A stretch of DNA of 58,000 nucleotides from Cryptomeria japonica (GCF_030272615.1 NC_081411.1:828686897-828744896); one strand, 5' to 3'. Counted from the first letter of the stretch, positions 31,830-44,760 are shown. Notes: generated from the letters alone by a model not told the origin. Translations and numbers: made by a program.

Positions 31830-32281
31830 TGTTGGTGTAATTATTTATTCTTATAGGATATCATTACACTTTACTTAAGTTAACTTAATATAATGCATCC
31901 CATCATAGTTTGGATATGAGACACTTAGGGACGTGTGCACATATGGATGATGCTTGTAGGATAAATTCCACCTTTTGTGGTCTTATCTTCCTATTACATT
32001 CCACATTCGGTGGGTGATCCACCTCTTGTGGAATATTATATTATTTCTCCTATCTACCCCTGCTTTTTCTTACCTACCCTTGTTTCTCATTGAGCCACAT
32101 GTCATGATTGTGTGCTCACATATCCATTCAACCTGACCTATATATGTAGGCCTATATTCATTGTATTGGTTAATCTAGTTGATCATTTATATATTGATGA
32201 GAATACAATTTGTTCTTGTCATACTATTGTCTCTCTTTTATGTGCTTTTCATCGTGCCCTTGACTTTGGCAAAATCTCACA
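31830..32281 (+). repeat. 5' LTR of Copia-2
   Basis: 452 bp, aligned end to end with 38121-38572. It has a TATA box CTATATATG at 32138-32146. It shares TGTTGGTGTAA, the GGTGGGTGATCCACCTC palindrome and the TTGTATTGGTTAAT region with Copia-1 LTRs. Confidence 0.95.
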
Positions 32282-32299
32282 TGGTATCAAAGCCATTGG
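32282..32299 (+). other. Primer binding site of Copia-2
   Basis: TGGTATCAAAGCCATTGG, the initiator-Met type with one G to A change from Copia-1. Confidence 0.9.
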
Positions 32300-33755
32300 G
32301 GCTTCATTGATTGGTTTTGGGAGACATCTTGGAAGGCTTCTAATTTTGGATCTGAGGTACTATGTATTTTGGAGGCATCCTAGAGCATTTTTGACCTCGC
32401 CATTATGTCTAAGAGGTTGTTTCCATAAAAATTGAGTATAAAATTGACTTATTTTGGTGAAAGTCAAATTTTGGGTGTTGGAGGAATTTTTTACCCAATT
32501 CAAGTAGTATGGTACGAATTTTAGAAAAAAAATAATTTATTATGCAGAAAAAATATTTCATTTGATTTTTTTGGGGGGTTAAGGGGGGGGGGGTGGTTAA
32601 TTAACCCCACCCGACCCACATCGTACCCTCTTGCAAGTTTTTTTGCAGGGGTCGTAGCCTGCGCAACACATAGGGTCGTACCACCTGCAAACACCTCTAC
32701 CCGCTGGCACTGCCATAGCCAATCTATCCAAACACCAACAATAGGTGACCTCCCTCTGGTACTGCCTCTCTCCATTCGGAGACAGGCAACCTCACTCTCT
32801 CCAGCACTGCCTCCCACCAACCTCGACACCTGCTGCGACCTCCTGCCAGCAAGTCACCGACTTCGGCCACTGACCAGTCATTGGCTCCGGCCACCAAGCA
32901 GCCGACGATGATCTCCCGCCATGCTGCCACACACTCGTTACCTCCCTCCAGCAGGCCCATGTCCGCCAGGTGGCAGGAGGCCACTGGCCCATGGGTAAGA
33001 CATAGTGACACATCATCTGTCCAGTTGGTCAACACATCACCATATCCGTATAATCAGGGAGAAGGGTGCACAACTATTTTGATGGTCATACAACCATCAA
33101 ATTTAACACAGTGAATTTCTGACGCCATCCTATGTCAACACCTTTTTGAAAATTTTAGACCCCTCTTCGTTTAGCAATTTGGTTTTTTGAGTAAACTTTG
33201 GAGGCTCATAACTTGCTTAATTTTGCACTTTTTTGGGTGCATTCTATGTATTTGGGATAATTTTTAGTGCTCTCTGCAGTGGTGTGATTGTTTTTTGATT
33301 TTGTTGCACAGGTTTTTCAGAATTTTTAGATTCTCTCAACAATACATGTCCAATCCTCAATTTTGCAACTTCAAAGGCTTCATTTGGGCTCATATGACCT
33401 CCTTTTCAGGTGCCGTTTTTTTGGAAAGTGCATATTTTTTTTGTCTACCTTCATAATCTATCATCAGTTTGTAGAAATTTTGAGTGGATATTGTACTTTT
33501 AGATATTGGTCTTGTTTGGCATACTTGTTACTTGTAATTTGCTTGGATCTTAGTTTAGATCTCTTGCATTTTTAGTTTGAGTCTCCTTTGGCCTCTTTGG
33601 GGCAGTTGTAAAGTTGAAATTAGAAGTCCACTTTCCCATTTTTTGCAAGTGGCCCATTGTACACACACTAAGTATAAAGTGCCAAATCATCAGTTTTTTT
33701 TTTTTTTGGGGGGGGGGGGGGGGTTCTTTGATTGAGTGAATTTTAGGGGGGTGTC
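32300..33755 (+). other. Leader of Copia-2
   Basis: Corresponds to the leader of Copia-1. The parts next to the primer site and to gag align well. The central GC-rich block (about 32590-33060) aligns poorly, except for its end (GCCAGGTGGCAGGAGGCCAC against GCCACGTGGCAGGCGGCCAC). Long G and T runs lie near 32570-32600 and 33693-33722. Confidence 0.65.
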
Positions 33756-36700
33756 TTGTGTGATTGTGCCTCTCTTTCCTTGTGCTCTTTCATTTTTGTT
33801 GCTATGAGTACTCATAAATTTCCACCTTTAACTCCACATAATTATGCATCTTGGAAAATTGAAGCATGGAGCAAACTAATAGAAAAAGGGCTCACGCATT
33901 ACATAGATGAAACAATAGCATCACCAGGTGATCCTAAGGTTGATCCTAATTCTCAGTTAGAATGGCTCACTAAAAATTGCATGGATCTTGGAACTTTGTG
34001 TAAGTATGTATCAGATGACCTCATTTTTCACATTGAGAAGTGTTCTACAATCAAAGAGGCTTGGGATATCTTTCAGAAATTGTATGGTCCAATTGATGAA
34101 ATCAGAGGCTACAAGGTTGACAATGAGCTCACCAACTTGGATCCCAAGAGTTTTGATACAATCCAAGATTATGTCACCAAAGCAAATGAGCTAAGAGCAA
34201 AGCTTAAGGATTGTAGAATTGACAAAAAAGATACTCAGTTGATATTCAACTTGTTGGACAAGCTATCACCTAAATATGTAGCATTTGTTTCTAGCTTCCA
34301 AACTCATCGTTTGACAGTGGGGAGATCCTACACTATGCCTACATTTGATGCTTTCATAGAAATGTTGATGTTGGAATAATCTAAGTTGTTGAACATGGGG
34401 GTTCTCAAGTCTTCAAAGTCCAAGGCTTTGGTGGCTAATCAAGGGAGTCAAGGGAGTCAAGGCAAAGATTCCAAAAAGAAGAAGAAGCAATCTAAGTCAT
34501 AGCCAGAGTAGGAAAAATGACAAACATCCTCTCCATCACAAGGCGATCTTTCATCCTCTTCCAAGAAGGGGACTCCACCTAAGAAGGATAAACCAACTTG
34601 TGCTTATTGCAAGATGTATGGTCATGATGAGCATCGATGCCACACCAAGAAAGTTGATGAGTTGACGAATCTTCTTAATAAGAACAACATCAATTTTCCA
34701 TTCGCCTACAACAAGAAGGATTCATCTCCTTCCACTTCCTCACAGTCTAAGGGAAAAGGGCAAGCATTTGTGGCTAAAACAGGTTCTTACAGTAGTGGAT
34801 ACTTGACTCGAGTGCCTCTTATCACATGGGTTCTACAAAGGAGCAATTTTGTTCATTGGACCCATCAAAGGTACCTTGCATTTACATAGGTGATGATACT
34901 CAAGTTGAGGTTGAAGGATGGAACATTTGAGAATGTTCTTTAGGTTCCTAACTTGTCTACCAACCTTCTCTCTATCTACCAAATCACTCACTATGGGAAT
35001 GGGAAAAAGGTTGAGTTTACACCTGATTCAATAGTGGTAAAGGAACTTGATAATGATGCCTTGATAGCAATGGGAAAAGTCAATGACAACTCAAGACTTT
35101 ATTCATCCTCCCACTTTGAGCCAAGTTCTCCTTCTAGGGCCTTGCTTACTCATTCAAATTCAGAAAGTAAGCTATGGCATGAGTGGTTTGATCACCTCAA
35201 CTACAACTATCTTTAGCAGCTTAACACTAAAGACATGGTCACAAGTCTACCTCGAATCAGTTTTCAGAGGGTGTATGTTCAGGATGTTCCATGGGTAGGC
35301 ATCCTAGGAGAAGTTTGATAAGGGGAAAGCTTGGAGAGCTTTGGAAGTTCTTCAATTTGTTCACATTGATGTAGCAGGTCCATTTCCATCACCTTCATTT
35401 AGTAGGGCCCACTATGTCCTCACCTTCATTTATGACCACTACCGCTTCACTTGGGTCTATTTTCTTATTCATAAGAGTGGAGTGTTTGATAGATTTCTAG
35501 ACTTCAAGGCTCATGTGGACAAGCAATCAGGGAAAGTGGTCAAGATTCTTCACACAAATAATGGAAGGGAATATGTGAATAAAAGACTTAAGGATTTTTG
35601 TACATTTGAGGGGATTGATCTTCAGCATTCAGTTGCTTACACTCCACAACAGAATGGAGTTGCAAAACACGAGAATAGAACTCTCAAATGAATGACTAGC
35701 TGTATGATACATGCACATTCTCTTGATCCCACCTTTTGGGCAGAGGCTACCGGTTGTGCTACACACATCCAAAATCAGGTTCCTCACAAAGCTTTGACGG
35801 GTATTACTCCTTTTGAGGCTTGGGCTGGTAAGAAACTGATTGTGAGACATTTCAAAGTCTTTGGGTCTCCAACATGGGCTCACATTCCTTCGCAGAAACA
35901 CAAGGCATTGGAACCTCAGAATAGGCCTTGTATTTTTGTTGGATATCCTGAGGGTGTTAAGGCATATCGATTGATGGATCCGAAAACACATGAGGTGTTT
36001 ATTGAGAGGAGTGTTCATTTTGAGGAAAGCTCTCCTAGCTTAGCCTCCCTTCCTCCTCTACCTTCCTCCATTGTGGATAGTGATGAGACTGATTCAGATG
36101 ATGAGACTCCTTCAACTCTGACTCGTAGGGTTACACCTCCACGGGGTCTACTTGCAGTTGAGGAGCCTCATTCTCCACCTCCACCTAGACCTCATTGGGC
36201 TCGTTAGACACTTGAGTCAGCAGGTTCTCTTATTGGGGATCCTTCAGATACATGAAGGACTTGATCACAACATGAGGACCTTCCACATGCATACATTGCT
36301 ATAGCTTCCAATCCACAAACATTTCAAGAAGCATCAGGGGTTCTCGAGTGGGACCAAGCTATGGAGGAAGAGTATAGTTCCTTGATGAGGAACAACACAT
36401 GGGAGTTAGTCCCTCTCCCTAAGGGGAGAAAGATGGTTCGATGTAAGTGGATCTATCAAACCAAGTTTGCAGCAGATGGTAGTGTGGATAAGTATAAGGT
36501 TCAACTTGTTGTGAAAGGTTTCTCACAAGCTCCAGGTGTTGACCATACTGATACCTTTGCGCCCATAGCCAAGATGAACTCTATTCGCTTAACACTTGCT
36601 ATTGTTGCAGCTCATGGTTGGGTTGTACATCAGATGGATGTGAAGAGTGCCTTTCTTCATGGGGATCTTGATGAAGAGATATATATGGAGCAACCATAGG

Positions 36701-37850
36701 GTTTCATCTAGGATTCTTCATTGGTTTGCAAACTAAGGAAATCTCTTTATGGCCTTAAGTAGGCCCCTAGGACTTGGTACGCTAAGATGGATTCCTTCCT
36801 TCTCTTAGCAGGGTTCACCAGGTGTCATTCTGATCTGAATGTCTACATTTTGCGATAGGATGACTCACACTTGATACTTGTGCTCTATGTTGATGATTTG
36901 ATCATTATAGGGAGTACCTCATCCATCATTAGTAGTGTCAAATCTGCTTTACATGATAGATTTGCTATGAATGACTTGGGTCTTTTGCACTACTTTCTTG
37001 GGATAGAGATTTCACAGTCACCTTCCAGGATTACACTTTCATAGCCCAAGTATGCTCTTGATCTACTTGCACGCTTTCATATGGTTGATTGTATGCCTGC
37101 ATCAACTCCCTTTCTTTCAGGAGTCAAGCTTGAGGCTAAGTGCTCTTCTCCACCAATTGATGCCACATTGTATCATCATCTTGTGGATAGTCTCATCTAC
37201 TTGACTCACACACACCCTAACATTTCATTTGCGGCTGGCATGGTTTCCCACTTCATACAGGAACCACATGAGCTTCATTTGAAATCCATCAAACGCATCC
37301 TACACTACATCTAGGGTGCACATCATTATGGGATTCGCTATGCAGCAGTCACAAGACTTTGCTTGGTTGGATACACAGACTCCGATTGGGATGGCGATCT
37401 TGATGATAGTAAGTCTACTTCTAGTTATAGCTTCCACCTTAGTTCAGGCCCCATTTGTTGACAGAGCAAGAAGCAGCATATTATTGCTCTCTCTTCGACT
37501 AAGGCTGAGTATTGAGAGGTTGTTAATGCAGTGACTGAGACTATTTGGCTTCAGCATATTCTCACAGAGTTTGGGTTCTCCACTCCATGACTGACAATTC
37601 TACATTGTGACAATCATAGTGCTATTGCAATCTTGAAGAACCAGGTTCAACATTAGTGGACCAAACATATCGAGATTCATATGCACTACATCCAAGAGCT
37701 GATTCAGGAGCAGGGCATTGATTTGTAGTATTGTCCTACAATGAAGCAAGTTGCAGACATATTCACCTAAGCCTACACTGAGAGTAAGTTCCAGCAGTTG
37801 CGAGCTCTCTTGGGGGTGAGGGATGTTTCATTAGGGGGGTCAACTGATTT
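33756..37850 (+). pseudogene. Copia-2 Gag-Pol pseudogene
   Basis: Aligns with the Copia-1 polyprotein throughout. Gag is open for 207 codons, then a TAA at 34377-34379 (CAA in Copia-1). The zinc knuckle is intact (CAYCKMYGHDEHRC). A 1-bp insertion just before the protease box shifts the frame there, and a 23-bp deletion follows near 34917. Integrase, RT (YVDD near 36890) and RNase H remain readable between stops; the second integrase Asp is Asn (HTNNGREY). About ten of the stops are CAG in Copia-1 and TAG here, and others are CGA or CGG to TGA or TGG to TGA. Not functional. Confidence 0.93.
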
Positions 37851-38110
37851 CTCCTTGCTCTCGTATAGGGGGGACTTTTTCCTCTTTGATGTTTTCTCCT
37901 TCCTCTTTGAGAGTCTTTTGTACTTTTATCTCTCTTTTTGGGGGGGGGGGATTTTTTCCCACTGGGTTTTCTCCCTTTCTCCATTTTGTGAGAGATTGCA
38001 TTGCATAGGTTTGCTTACATTTGCATATTGTACATGGGTACCTATCATGGCCTAGTAGCCGAGACCCATCTTGCATTGTTGACTTGAGTCTTCATCCCCC
38101 TAAGTTGCAC

Positions 38111-38120
38111 TTAAGGGGGG
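38111..38120 (+). other. Polypurine tract of Copia-2
   Basis: TTAAGGGGGG directly before the 3' LTR, as in Copia-1. Confidence 0.8.
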
Positions 38121-38572
38121 TGTTGGTGTAATTATTTATTCTTATAGGATATAATTACACTTTACTTAAATTAACTTAGGATAATGCATCTCATAGTAGT
38201 TTGGATATGAGACACTTAGGGAAGTGTGCACGTAGGGATGATGCTTGTAGGAGAAATTCCACCTTTTGTGGTCTTATCTTGTTGTTACATTTCACATTCG
38301 GTGGGTGATCCACCTCTTGTGGAATTTTATATTATTTCTCCTACCTACCCCTACTTTTTCTTACCTACCCTTGTTTCTTATTGAGCCACATGTCATGATT
38401 GTGTGCTCACATATCCATTTGGCCTTGCCTATATATGCAGGCCTATATTCATTGTATTGGTTAATCTAGTTGATCATTTGTATATTGATGAGAATACAGT
38501 TTGTTCTTGTCATCCTACTGTCTCTCTTTTATGTGCTTTTCATTGTGCCCTTGATCTTGACAAAATCTCACA
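38121..38572 (+). repeat. 3' LTR of Copia-2
   Basis: 452 bp, partner of the 5' LTR. It is followed by ATTAG, the decayed target duplication. Confidence 0.95.
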
Positions 38573-38577
38573 ATTAG

Positions 38578-39218
38578 AAAGGATAAGAGAGAGAGATCAT
38601 TGACCCCCAAGAGTAGGGACAATGAGAATAATTACACAACCTCTAAGGAGAGATTAGACATAATCAAATGCATAATGTACTCACATGAAGGAAAATTCAA
38701 TGCAAGAAAATACATTAATATATGTAAAATTCTACTCTAAAGAAGAGGTAATATTCAAAGAGAAAGAGAGAAAATATTAGATGAAGGATCACATACTCCA
38801 CTAAGGAGAAATTAATCATAAGATACATACCATTCTATGCAAGAAAGGATATGAATACATGAACAATGCAACCCCTAAAGGGAATAGTGAAAAATTAGAG
38901 AAGAAAGAGATAATATAAAATAATATTATTGCCACACAAGCATAGCGACAAGAATAAATAAACTATTATGTCGCTCACTAAGTATGATTGCACTTGAAAT
39001 TATACCACCATGAATGACAATGAGCCCCCAATAGGTAAGCTAGCAATGTCACATAGTGAGGAGCAACATAATAGGAACTTGACTGTTATTTGAAATGATC
39101 ATGAAAATATGCCACCCATCATCACCTATTAATTTTATGTTATTTTTATGGTCTTCAGAACTGCAAATTAGAAATCCAGATTTTGAAAGAGTCTGGAAAG
39201 AAATCTAAAAATTTCAGG
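38578..39218. other. Internal region of E, no gene seen
   Basis: AT-rich, purine-biased DNA with repeated AGAGAGA, AAGGAGA and AATGC pieces, similar in style to 30380-30800 on the other side of Copia-2. I see no protein or RNA gene. Confidence 0.4.
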
Positions 39219-39375
39219 GAGGACCAGGGTATTGGATACCTTGGTCTTGAGGAACGGAGTGTTGGGAACCTTGGTTCTGAGGACTAGAGCATTGGGCACC
39301 TTCGTCCTAAGGAGGACCAGCGCATTGGGCATCCTGGTCCTGGGATAGGGGTGCTGAGTGCCCTGGTCCTTGGAT
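39219..39375. repeat. Minisatellite of about five 30-33-bp units
   Basis: Units of the type AGGACCAGNGCATTGGGCAC...TGGTCCTG. Each is itself an inverted repeat of the GGACCA/TGGTCC kind, resembling the GC-rich hairpin in LTRs A and B. Confidence 0.7.
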
Positions 39376-39587
39376 ACTAGGCTTAAGTTTATAACAGATA
39401 AGTGAATTCAAGTTTGCATAAAAAGGATTGGATAAGACTTAGCTTGTTGGGATGTCATATGGGAGTGAGAAGATGTAAATCCACTAGACAATGGAGGAGG
39501 GGATGTTGACAAAGGAAATGGTTGGAAACCTAACTTTTCATTAGAAACGTCTGATTTCTCATGACTTTGTTGCACACAACCGAAAAC

Positions 39588-40472
39588 TTATCCATTATAT
39601 CCATGTGTAGGATTAGGAGAGGGTTTTCTCTTAGGTGGAATTAGATTGAAGTTTAAACGAGCACAATAAATAACTAGACATGTGTTAGGATTAAATTTTT
39701 GAGTATCAAATTTAGTCATCTTAGATTTTCTACAAAAAGAAGGTGTGAAATCTAACGAGCCCCAATCATCCTCCAAGTGTTTTTCTGTTTCTTTAGTAGG
39801 AGATGATGTATTTGTTTGAATTGGAGAGAGGATTGTAGGAACTAAAAAATTATATTGTGCTTCCATTTGTATATTCTTGTCAACTTCCAAAGAAAAAATT
39901 TCATCATTATATGTACATAAGGAATTGCATGATAACCAAGTTGACAAGTCACCCCATCCTTAACAACAATTTTAGGTTATTCAACAACATCAATAACATT
40001 GGTTGGATCTTGGTTAGGTTCTTCATCTTTAGGAGAGAGAGCATTGAAGACATGATAAGAAATGGTATTATCCTCTTGTTCTAAAGTATCTTCATGACAA
40101 ACCTTAAGAAAGGGATAATCATTTCTTATTGATGCTTCATCTCTAGTGGGGAGGTTATTGAAATGAATAGAAGGTGAAGTGTTATCAAAATAATTCTCAC
40201 TCATTAAATTATTTTACCATAATATCATCCTCTTTCACCAAGGTACCTAGGAGTATTATATTAAGAGAATAATCCACACCATCCTCCAATGGTTCATCCC
40301 AAATAGGGAGATCATTGAGAGAAGTGTTAAAAATATTTTATCGCATCAATATGTCCTCTTTAGGGAGGGAAACTTTGGGAGAGGAATCATTGAAAGACTC
40401 ATAAAAGGGATTTTCATATATCTTAAATCCTTTCAACTTAAGAACCTCCTCTTGTAAAAATAAATTTGCCAT
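39588..40472 (-). pseudogene. Unrecognised reading frame of element E, broken
   Basis: Starts at 40472 (MANLFLQEEVLKLKGF), stops after 44 codons (TAA 40340-40338) and stays readable afterwards with frame changes. Later open pieces are 40204-39977 (MSENYFDNTSPSIHFN) and 39947-39588. The position directly after the leader is where gag would be, but the sequence is unlike the Gag of element A and has no zinc knuckle. It is acidic, rich in Asp, Glu, Asn and Pro. It may be a Gag-like or accessory protein of a non-autonomous element. I recognise no family. Confidence 0.4.
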
Positions 40473-40950
40473 TTTAATTTAAAAATTATGATTAAACAAT
40501 ACCAAATTATTTGAAAATGATTGATTAACCATTTAATTAAGAAATTTGATTTATGAATTTGAAAGATAAATGCATCTAGATCATAGCATAACACATCAAA
40601 AATATCAAATCTGAAAATTAATTTGAAAGGTTATGCAACCCACAAGATAAATTTAGAATTATAAATTAGGGTTTTTATAAATTCAACCACTGAATTTATG
40701 TAATTCAAATTGAAAATTAGATCTAGGGGGGAATTTGAATTTCAAGTTAAATGAATAATCAGATCTAAAATGATAAATTCAAATTAGACAACCCACAAGC
40801 TCAATTTTAGATTTAAAAATTAGGGTTTTTGTGAAGTTAACCTCTAAATTTTTTAAATTCAATAATAAATTAAACTTGTAAATGTAAATTTGAATTTGAA
40901 ATGCATAAACACTCGGATTTAAAAATATAAATCATAAAATAAAAGTGTAA

Positions 40951-40966
40951 GATGTTGGGTTCACCA
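40951..40966 (-). other. Primer binding site of element E
   Basis: TGGTGAACCCAACATC on the minus strand, three bases after the LTR. It is the same as in element A except near its end. tRNA not identified. Confidence 0.6.
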
Positions 40967-40969
40967 AAA

Positions 40970-42147
40970 TGTAATCGTGAAAATTAGGGTTTCCACCATT
41001 GGATGTAGTAAAACCACTAATTTTGCTTAAGGACCATTACATTAGGGAAATATAGGAATTTGATAGATCTAAACCTAATAGATCTAGATTTTGATCAGAT
41101 TCTAGGGATCTTTGATGAGCCTCTTCTTTCCCATGAGTTGAATTTGTTGCTATAAATAAAGCTTTGGTCCTCTGAACTTTTTGTAGTTTAATGGAGGATC
41201 GATTCATTACTATAAATAAAGCTTATCTTGAAGATCGCAACTGCGTACCTGCTTTACACATAAAGGAGGAGAAAGAGGTGTTTTCTTAAGTCAAACCCCA
41301 TTTTAGGATTTAACCTTGAATGAAATATTGCAAATACTTGAAATAAACAATGGAAAGATATACCTCAAATCTGCAATGACTGATAATGATGCTTTGCTTC
41401 TTGAATGTAATCACATATGTTCTATGAAATGGTATGAACATGAAAAAACCCTAATCACACACACATGATTGCATATGAATGTTGTAATTTATCCACAATG
41501 GTTGAATGAAGGAAATGTAGCCTTTAAGATCTCTAAAAATTCTTGATTATTAACGCTTCAATGCTTGAATGCTTTAGGTTGAATGCTTGGAGTCTTAGAA
41601 TTGCTTATATTCAATATGAGTTGAGAAAGATGCCTTACATAGGGATTTCATAAAAAATCACCTTTAGGCCAACTTAGAATCAATATATTTTCTCACATAG
41701 ATAATTTTGAATAAGATACAACCACCCAATCATCCTTTTGAAATTCGGGGAAAAAAGCGTGAGACCAGAGCGACAGGCGCTCTAGTCACGACCACTTTTT
41801 CCAAATTTCTAGGGATGCGAGCTATCATGATTTTAATACTAAATCCATCAAGGTGGTCCAACCCAAGATGTGTAGATATAAAAAATATGCTTTGAGAGTT
41901 GAAATTTGGGTAGGATTAATGAAAAATCAGGATGAAATAATCAAGGGCACACTTATAATTAAGGGTCCAAATAAGAGTGTGATGATGTAATAAAGTATCT
42001 GAATAAGAACCCTAATATTGAATTAAATATTAATTACTTATAATAAAGGTCCTATAATGCATAGAGAAAAGGGAAATACTAAAATAGGTGCTAGGAGAGT
42101 GTGAAATTGGCCATAGTAATAAAATGTGTAAAATTTACGACGCTACA
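40970..42147 (-). repeat. 5' LTR of element E (1178 bp)
   Basis: On the minus strand it starts TGTAGCGTCG and ends TTTTCACGATTACA. Terminal sequence, primer-site spacing and the embedded hairpin module (about 41745-41815) link it to LTRs A and B, although most of the middle is too diverged to align by eye. No clear duplication partner, because the far end of E is truncated. Confidence 0.82.
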
Positions 42148-42335
42148 CATATATAGGTTCATACAATGTTTAACCATACAAAAAGAGACTATTGCATGAA
42201 TCAAATGACATTTACCAAAGACTAGTTATCAACACAGGTTGTCCTCCCCAAGGTCCCTTCCATCCAAATGATACTTTTGTTCTATTTTACTACTTCCACG
42301 ACATCTAGTTGTTGAGCCTGATATTCCTTTTCCAC

Positions 42336-43316
42336 TCACTTGCCTTCATTAATTTCATGCATAAAAGCTTCTAGTGCATTGACAAACGGGGATCTTTCCA
42401 CGTTAAAATTGGACCATGTGTATCCATGTGAGAGCTCTGAGAGGTAAACTCTAGTTGTGCCATCTTTAATGAATTACTCAAACTTTTTCATCAAAAGCCT
42501 CATTATAATTGTGACCTACTATGCAACATTGTAAATATTGAGTCTTCTTAAAGACTCAATAAGTAGTCCACCCTTTCCCTATAATTTCTCTTCATTCCTG
42601 AGTGACCAAATAGCCCAAAGTATTTCACATGATAAAAGAGGCCAAAAAAGATTAATTTCCTCTTTTATACCATTAATGTACCCAAACATAACATCACAAT
42701 AAGATAATTTACCAGAGAAATTGATACCAAAAAGATTCCAAATTTTCTTATCCACAATACATTCAAAGAAAATATGCTTAATGGATTCAAAAACTCTGCA
42801 AATACTACAAATATCATTATTTTGTTGCAAATTGTTAATAAGCAATCTATACAAAATGAATAAGTACTTAAACCCTTTCTTCTTGGGCATGGTAACACTG
42901 CCCCACAACATGGTAAAAACATTTTGCCAATCATTATAGTTACAATTCAAGTTCCAAAAAGAATTAATATGACCGATCAAGTTAGTATTACAATAAAGAG
43001 CATTATAAATAGCTTTATCCTTAGTATTCTTCAGTAGGGTACAATACATCCATGTCAATGATGTGAACCTGTCTTCTACCACCGAACACTACTTGGTCAG
43101 ATCCAAGTTGCTAAAAGCTTCTCGCAACACAAAATAGGTCCTCCAGTGAGGAGGCAATTGATATTTATGACTAAGAGCATTCCAACATATTAGTTGACCA
43201 TTAATAATAACATCATTGAAACAACATATACCCAAGTAGAATTCCAATTCCTAGTAGAACATCCTTGAATCGGGGCAAGAGGCCTACCCTTGTGGGATAA
43301 ATTCTGCCAGATAGAC
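42336..43316 (-). pseudogene. LINE ORF2 C-terminal remnant, zinc-binding RT domain
   Basis: The open part (43082-42579, 167 codons) fits the reverse-transcriptase zinc-binding domain that follows RT in plant L1-like LINEs: the LWG...PKKKGFKYLF stretch, then CSICRVFESIKHIFFEC with paired Cys and a His/Cys pair, and WSLRNEEK near the end. Upstream, IWQNLSHKGRPLAPIQG and WRTYFVLREAFSNL are readable with a frameshift and a stop. Downstream, reading continues to a TGA at 42338-42336. At 43316 it is cut by Copia F; the preceding part lies at 57504-57731. No active site is seen in the window. Confidence 0.78.
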
Positions 43317-44745
43317 TATTTCCATTTGCATGAAGATTGCATTAATGATTTGTTATTTTTTCATTGATGTCAATAAACCAGTAATGTTATTGTTATAATG
43401 ATGCTTTGTAACTGGTAGGAAGAGCTAGTGAAAGGAACTGTAACCGGTAGGTAAGTTTGAGGAGTGAACCGGTATTGCTAAGTATTGGAGAGTTGAACCG
43501 GTAAACCCTACCTGTTGTTTTGATAAACCCTAACTGATTAAGTCTGGTGAATTAGTTATATCAGTTTATGATCTGATGATGAGCGGTAATGATTACGACA
43601 CATATGCATATTGTATGAAGAGAGTTTCAAAGAGTTTTTAGTGCACCGCGTTAATGTTTTTTATCTAGGGAATGAGCAAGTATATTGCATGTAATGCAAA
43701 GCACGTGATGAATTACTGAGTTCGATGAAGCAGTGATCAAGGAGTGGTCAAGGCTTTCTTGAATGATGTGCAGAGCTTGTTATGTAATCCAATAGTCATA
43801 CCTGAATCGACTAATTTGTAATCTCTATGAGAGAATTAGGTTTTTGTTGTGCTATCGACCTATTGATTTGTTTATAAGGTCAATGAGTTGTTTTTGTTAA
43901 GTGTGTTGGCAAAGTTGAATTGAGTGTGTGGTTGTCGAACCAGATGATGTATTGCAGTTTGAGTCAAGGCAAATAGGAGCATGAAAAGGATTTGAACAAG
44001 CAAGTGTAGTGCTATTCTAACAAATCAGCAAACTATTGTTGTTTTCTAACAATTATAGCAGTTAAAATCCCTTAACCGATAAGCTCTAACAAGCTTGGTA
44101 TTATTCAAATCCTCTAACCAGGTGATCCATTAGCTTGGATTCTAAATCCTTTACAAAGGTTACTCCTCATAGGGTATTGCTTCTAACAAGGCATTATAGT
44201 CAATCCCTTAACTGGGTGGTCCCTAACAGGATCTGTTCTTAAAAAGACTTATTGTAAAAGCTTTAACAGGCTTGGCTCCTAACAGGGTGAACTTCAGAAG
44301 AGTTCAAATAGTTATCTTGTGAGTCCCATATCACCGTGGTTTTTCCTATTTGGGTTTCCACGTCAAAAATATTATGTCAAGTGGTGAATGTTTTTGTGGT
44401 TATGTTTCTATGGTTGAATTGCTTAACTACTTAATCTAATTTGATAAATTATGTTAACTAGTAACAATCTGAAATAAGGTTTTACTTATGTCAAGTAAAA
44501 GTATTTGGATGATTGTGAGTTTCAAGTTGTTTACTACTATCAGTTGTAATAGTCAACCGGTTTATCTTTACAGTTTTATTCTGACTGTGTATTGCATTTA
44601 TAGTTCAGTGGTTTAACTTGTCAGTTTTAAAGTTTACTTGAGAGGTTATTTTTGACATTGGTGAAGTTAATATTAGTTTTTCTCTGTATTGATTCACCCC
44701 CCCCTCAGTAGTTGACTGGATCCTTATTCTTTCATCATACAATCA
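43317..44745 (+). repeat. 5' LTR of Copia F
   Basis: 1429 bp matching 56068-57498. The first bases have decayed (TATTTCCATTTGC against TGTTGGCATTTGC). It contains a run of CTAACA/CCTTAAC repeats (about 44040-44290) shared with solo LTR H. Confidence 0.92.
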
Positions 44746-44747
44746 AT

Positions 44748-44760
44748 TGGTATTAGAGCA
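44748..44760 (+). other. Primer binding site of Copia F
   Basis: TGGTATTAGAGCA, initiator-Met type with one C to T change. Confidence 0.85.

Larger units (their letters stand above)
31830..38572 (+). mobile_element. Copia-2: older, inactivated relative of Copia-1
   Basis: LTRs of 452 bp start TGTTGG and end CTCACA; the target duplication is CTTAG/ATTAG (31825-31829, 38573-38577), one mismatch. By eye the LTRs differ at about 33 positions (7%), mostly transitions. Layout and coding sequence parallel Copia-1. Gag-Pol has about 20 stops and several indels. It is inserted in element E. Confidence 0.95.
29955..42147 (-). mobile_element. LTR element E, A/B family relative, split by Copia-2
   Basis: Minus-strand order: 5' LTR (42147-40970), primer site like that of element A, leader, an unrecognised frame (40472-39588), about 2.5 kb of internal sequence without recognisable pol, polypurine tract, and a 3' LTR truncated on its distal side. 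Copia-2 is inserted in the internal region. The two LTR remnants match over about 400 bp. Lack of any RT or integrase trace suggests a non-autonomous element. Confidence 0.75.
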
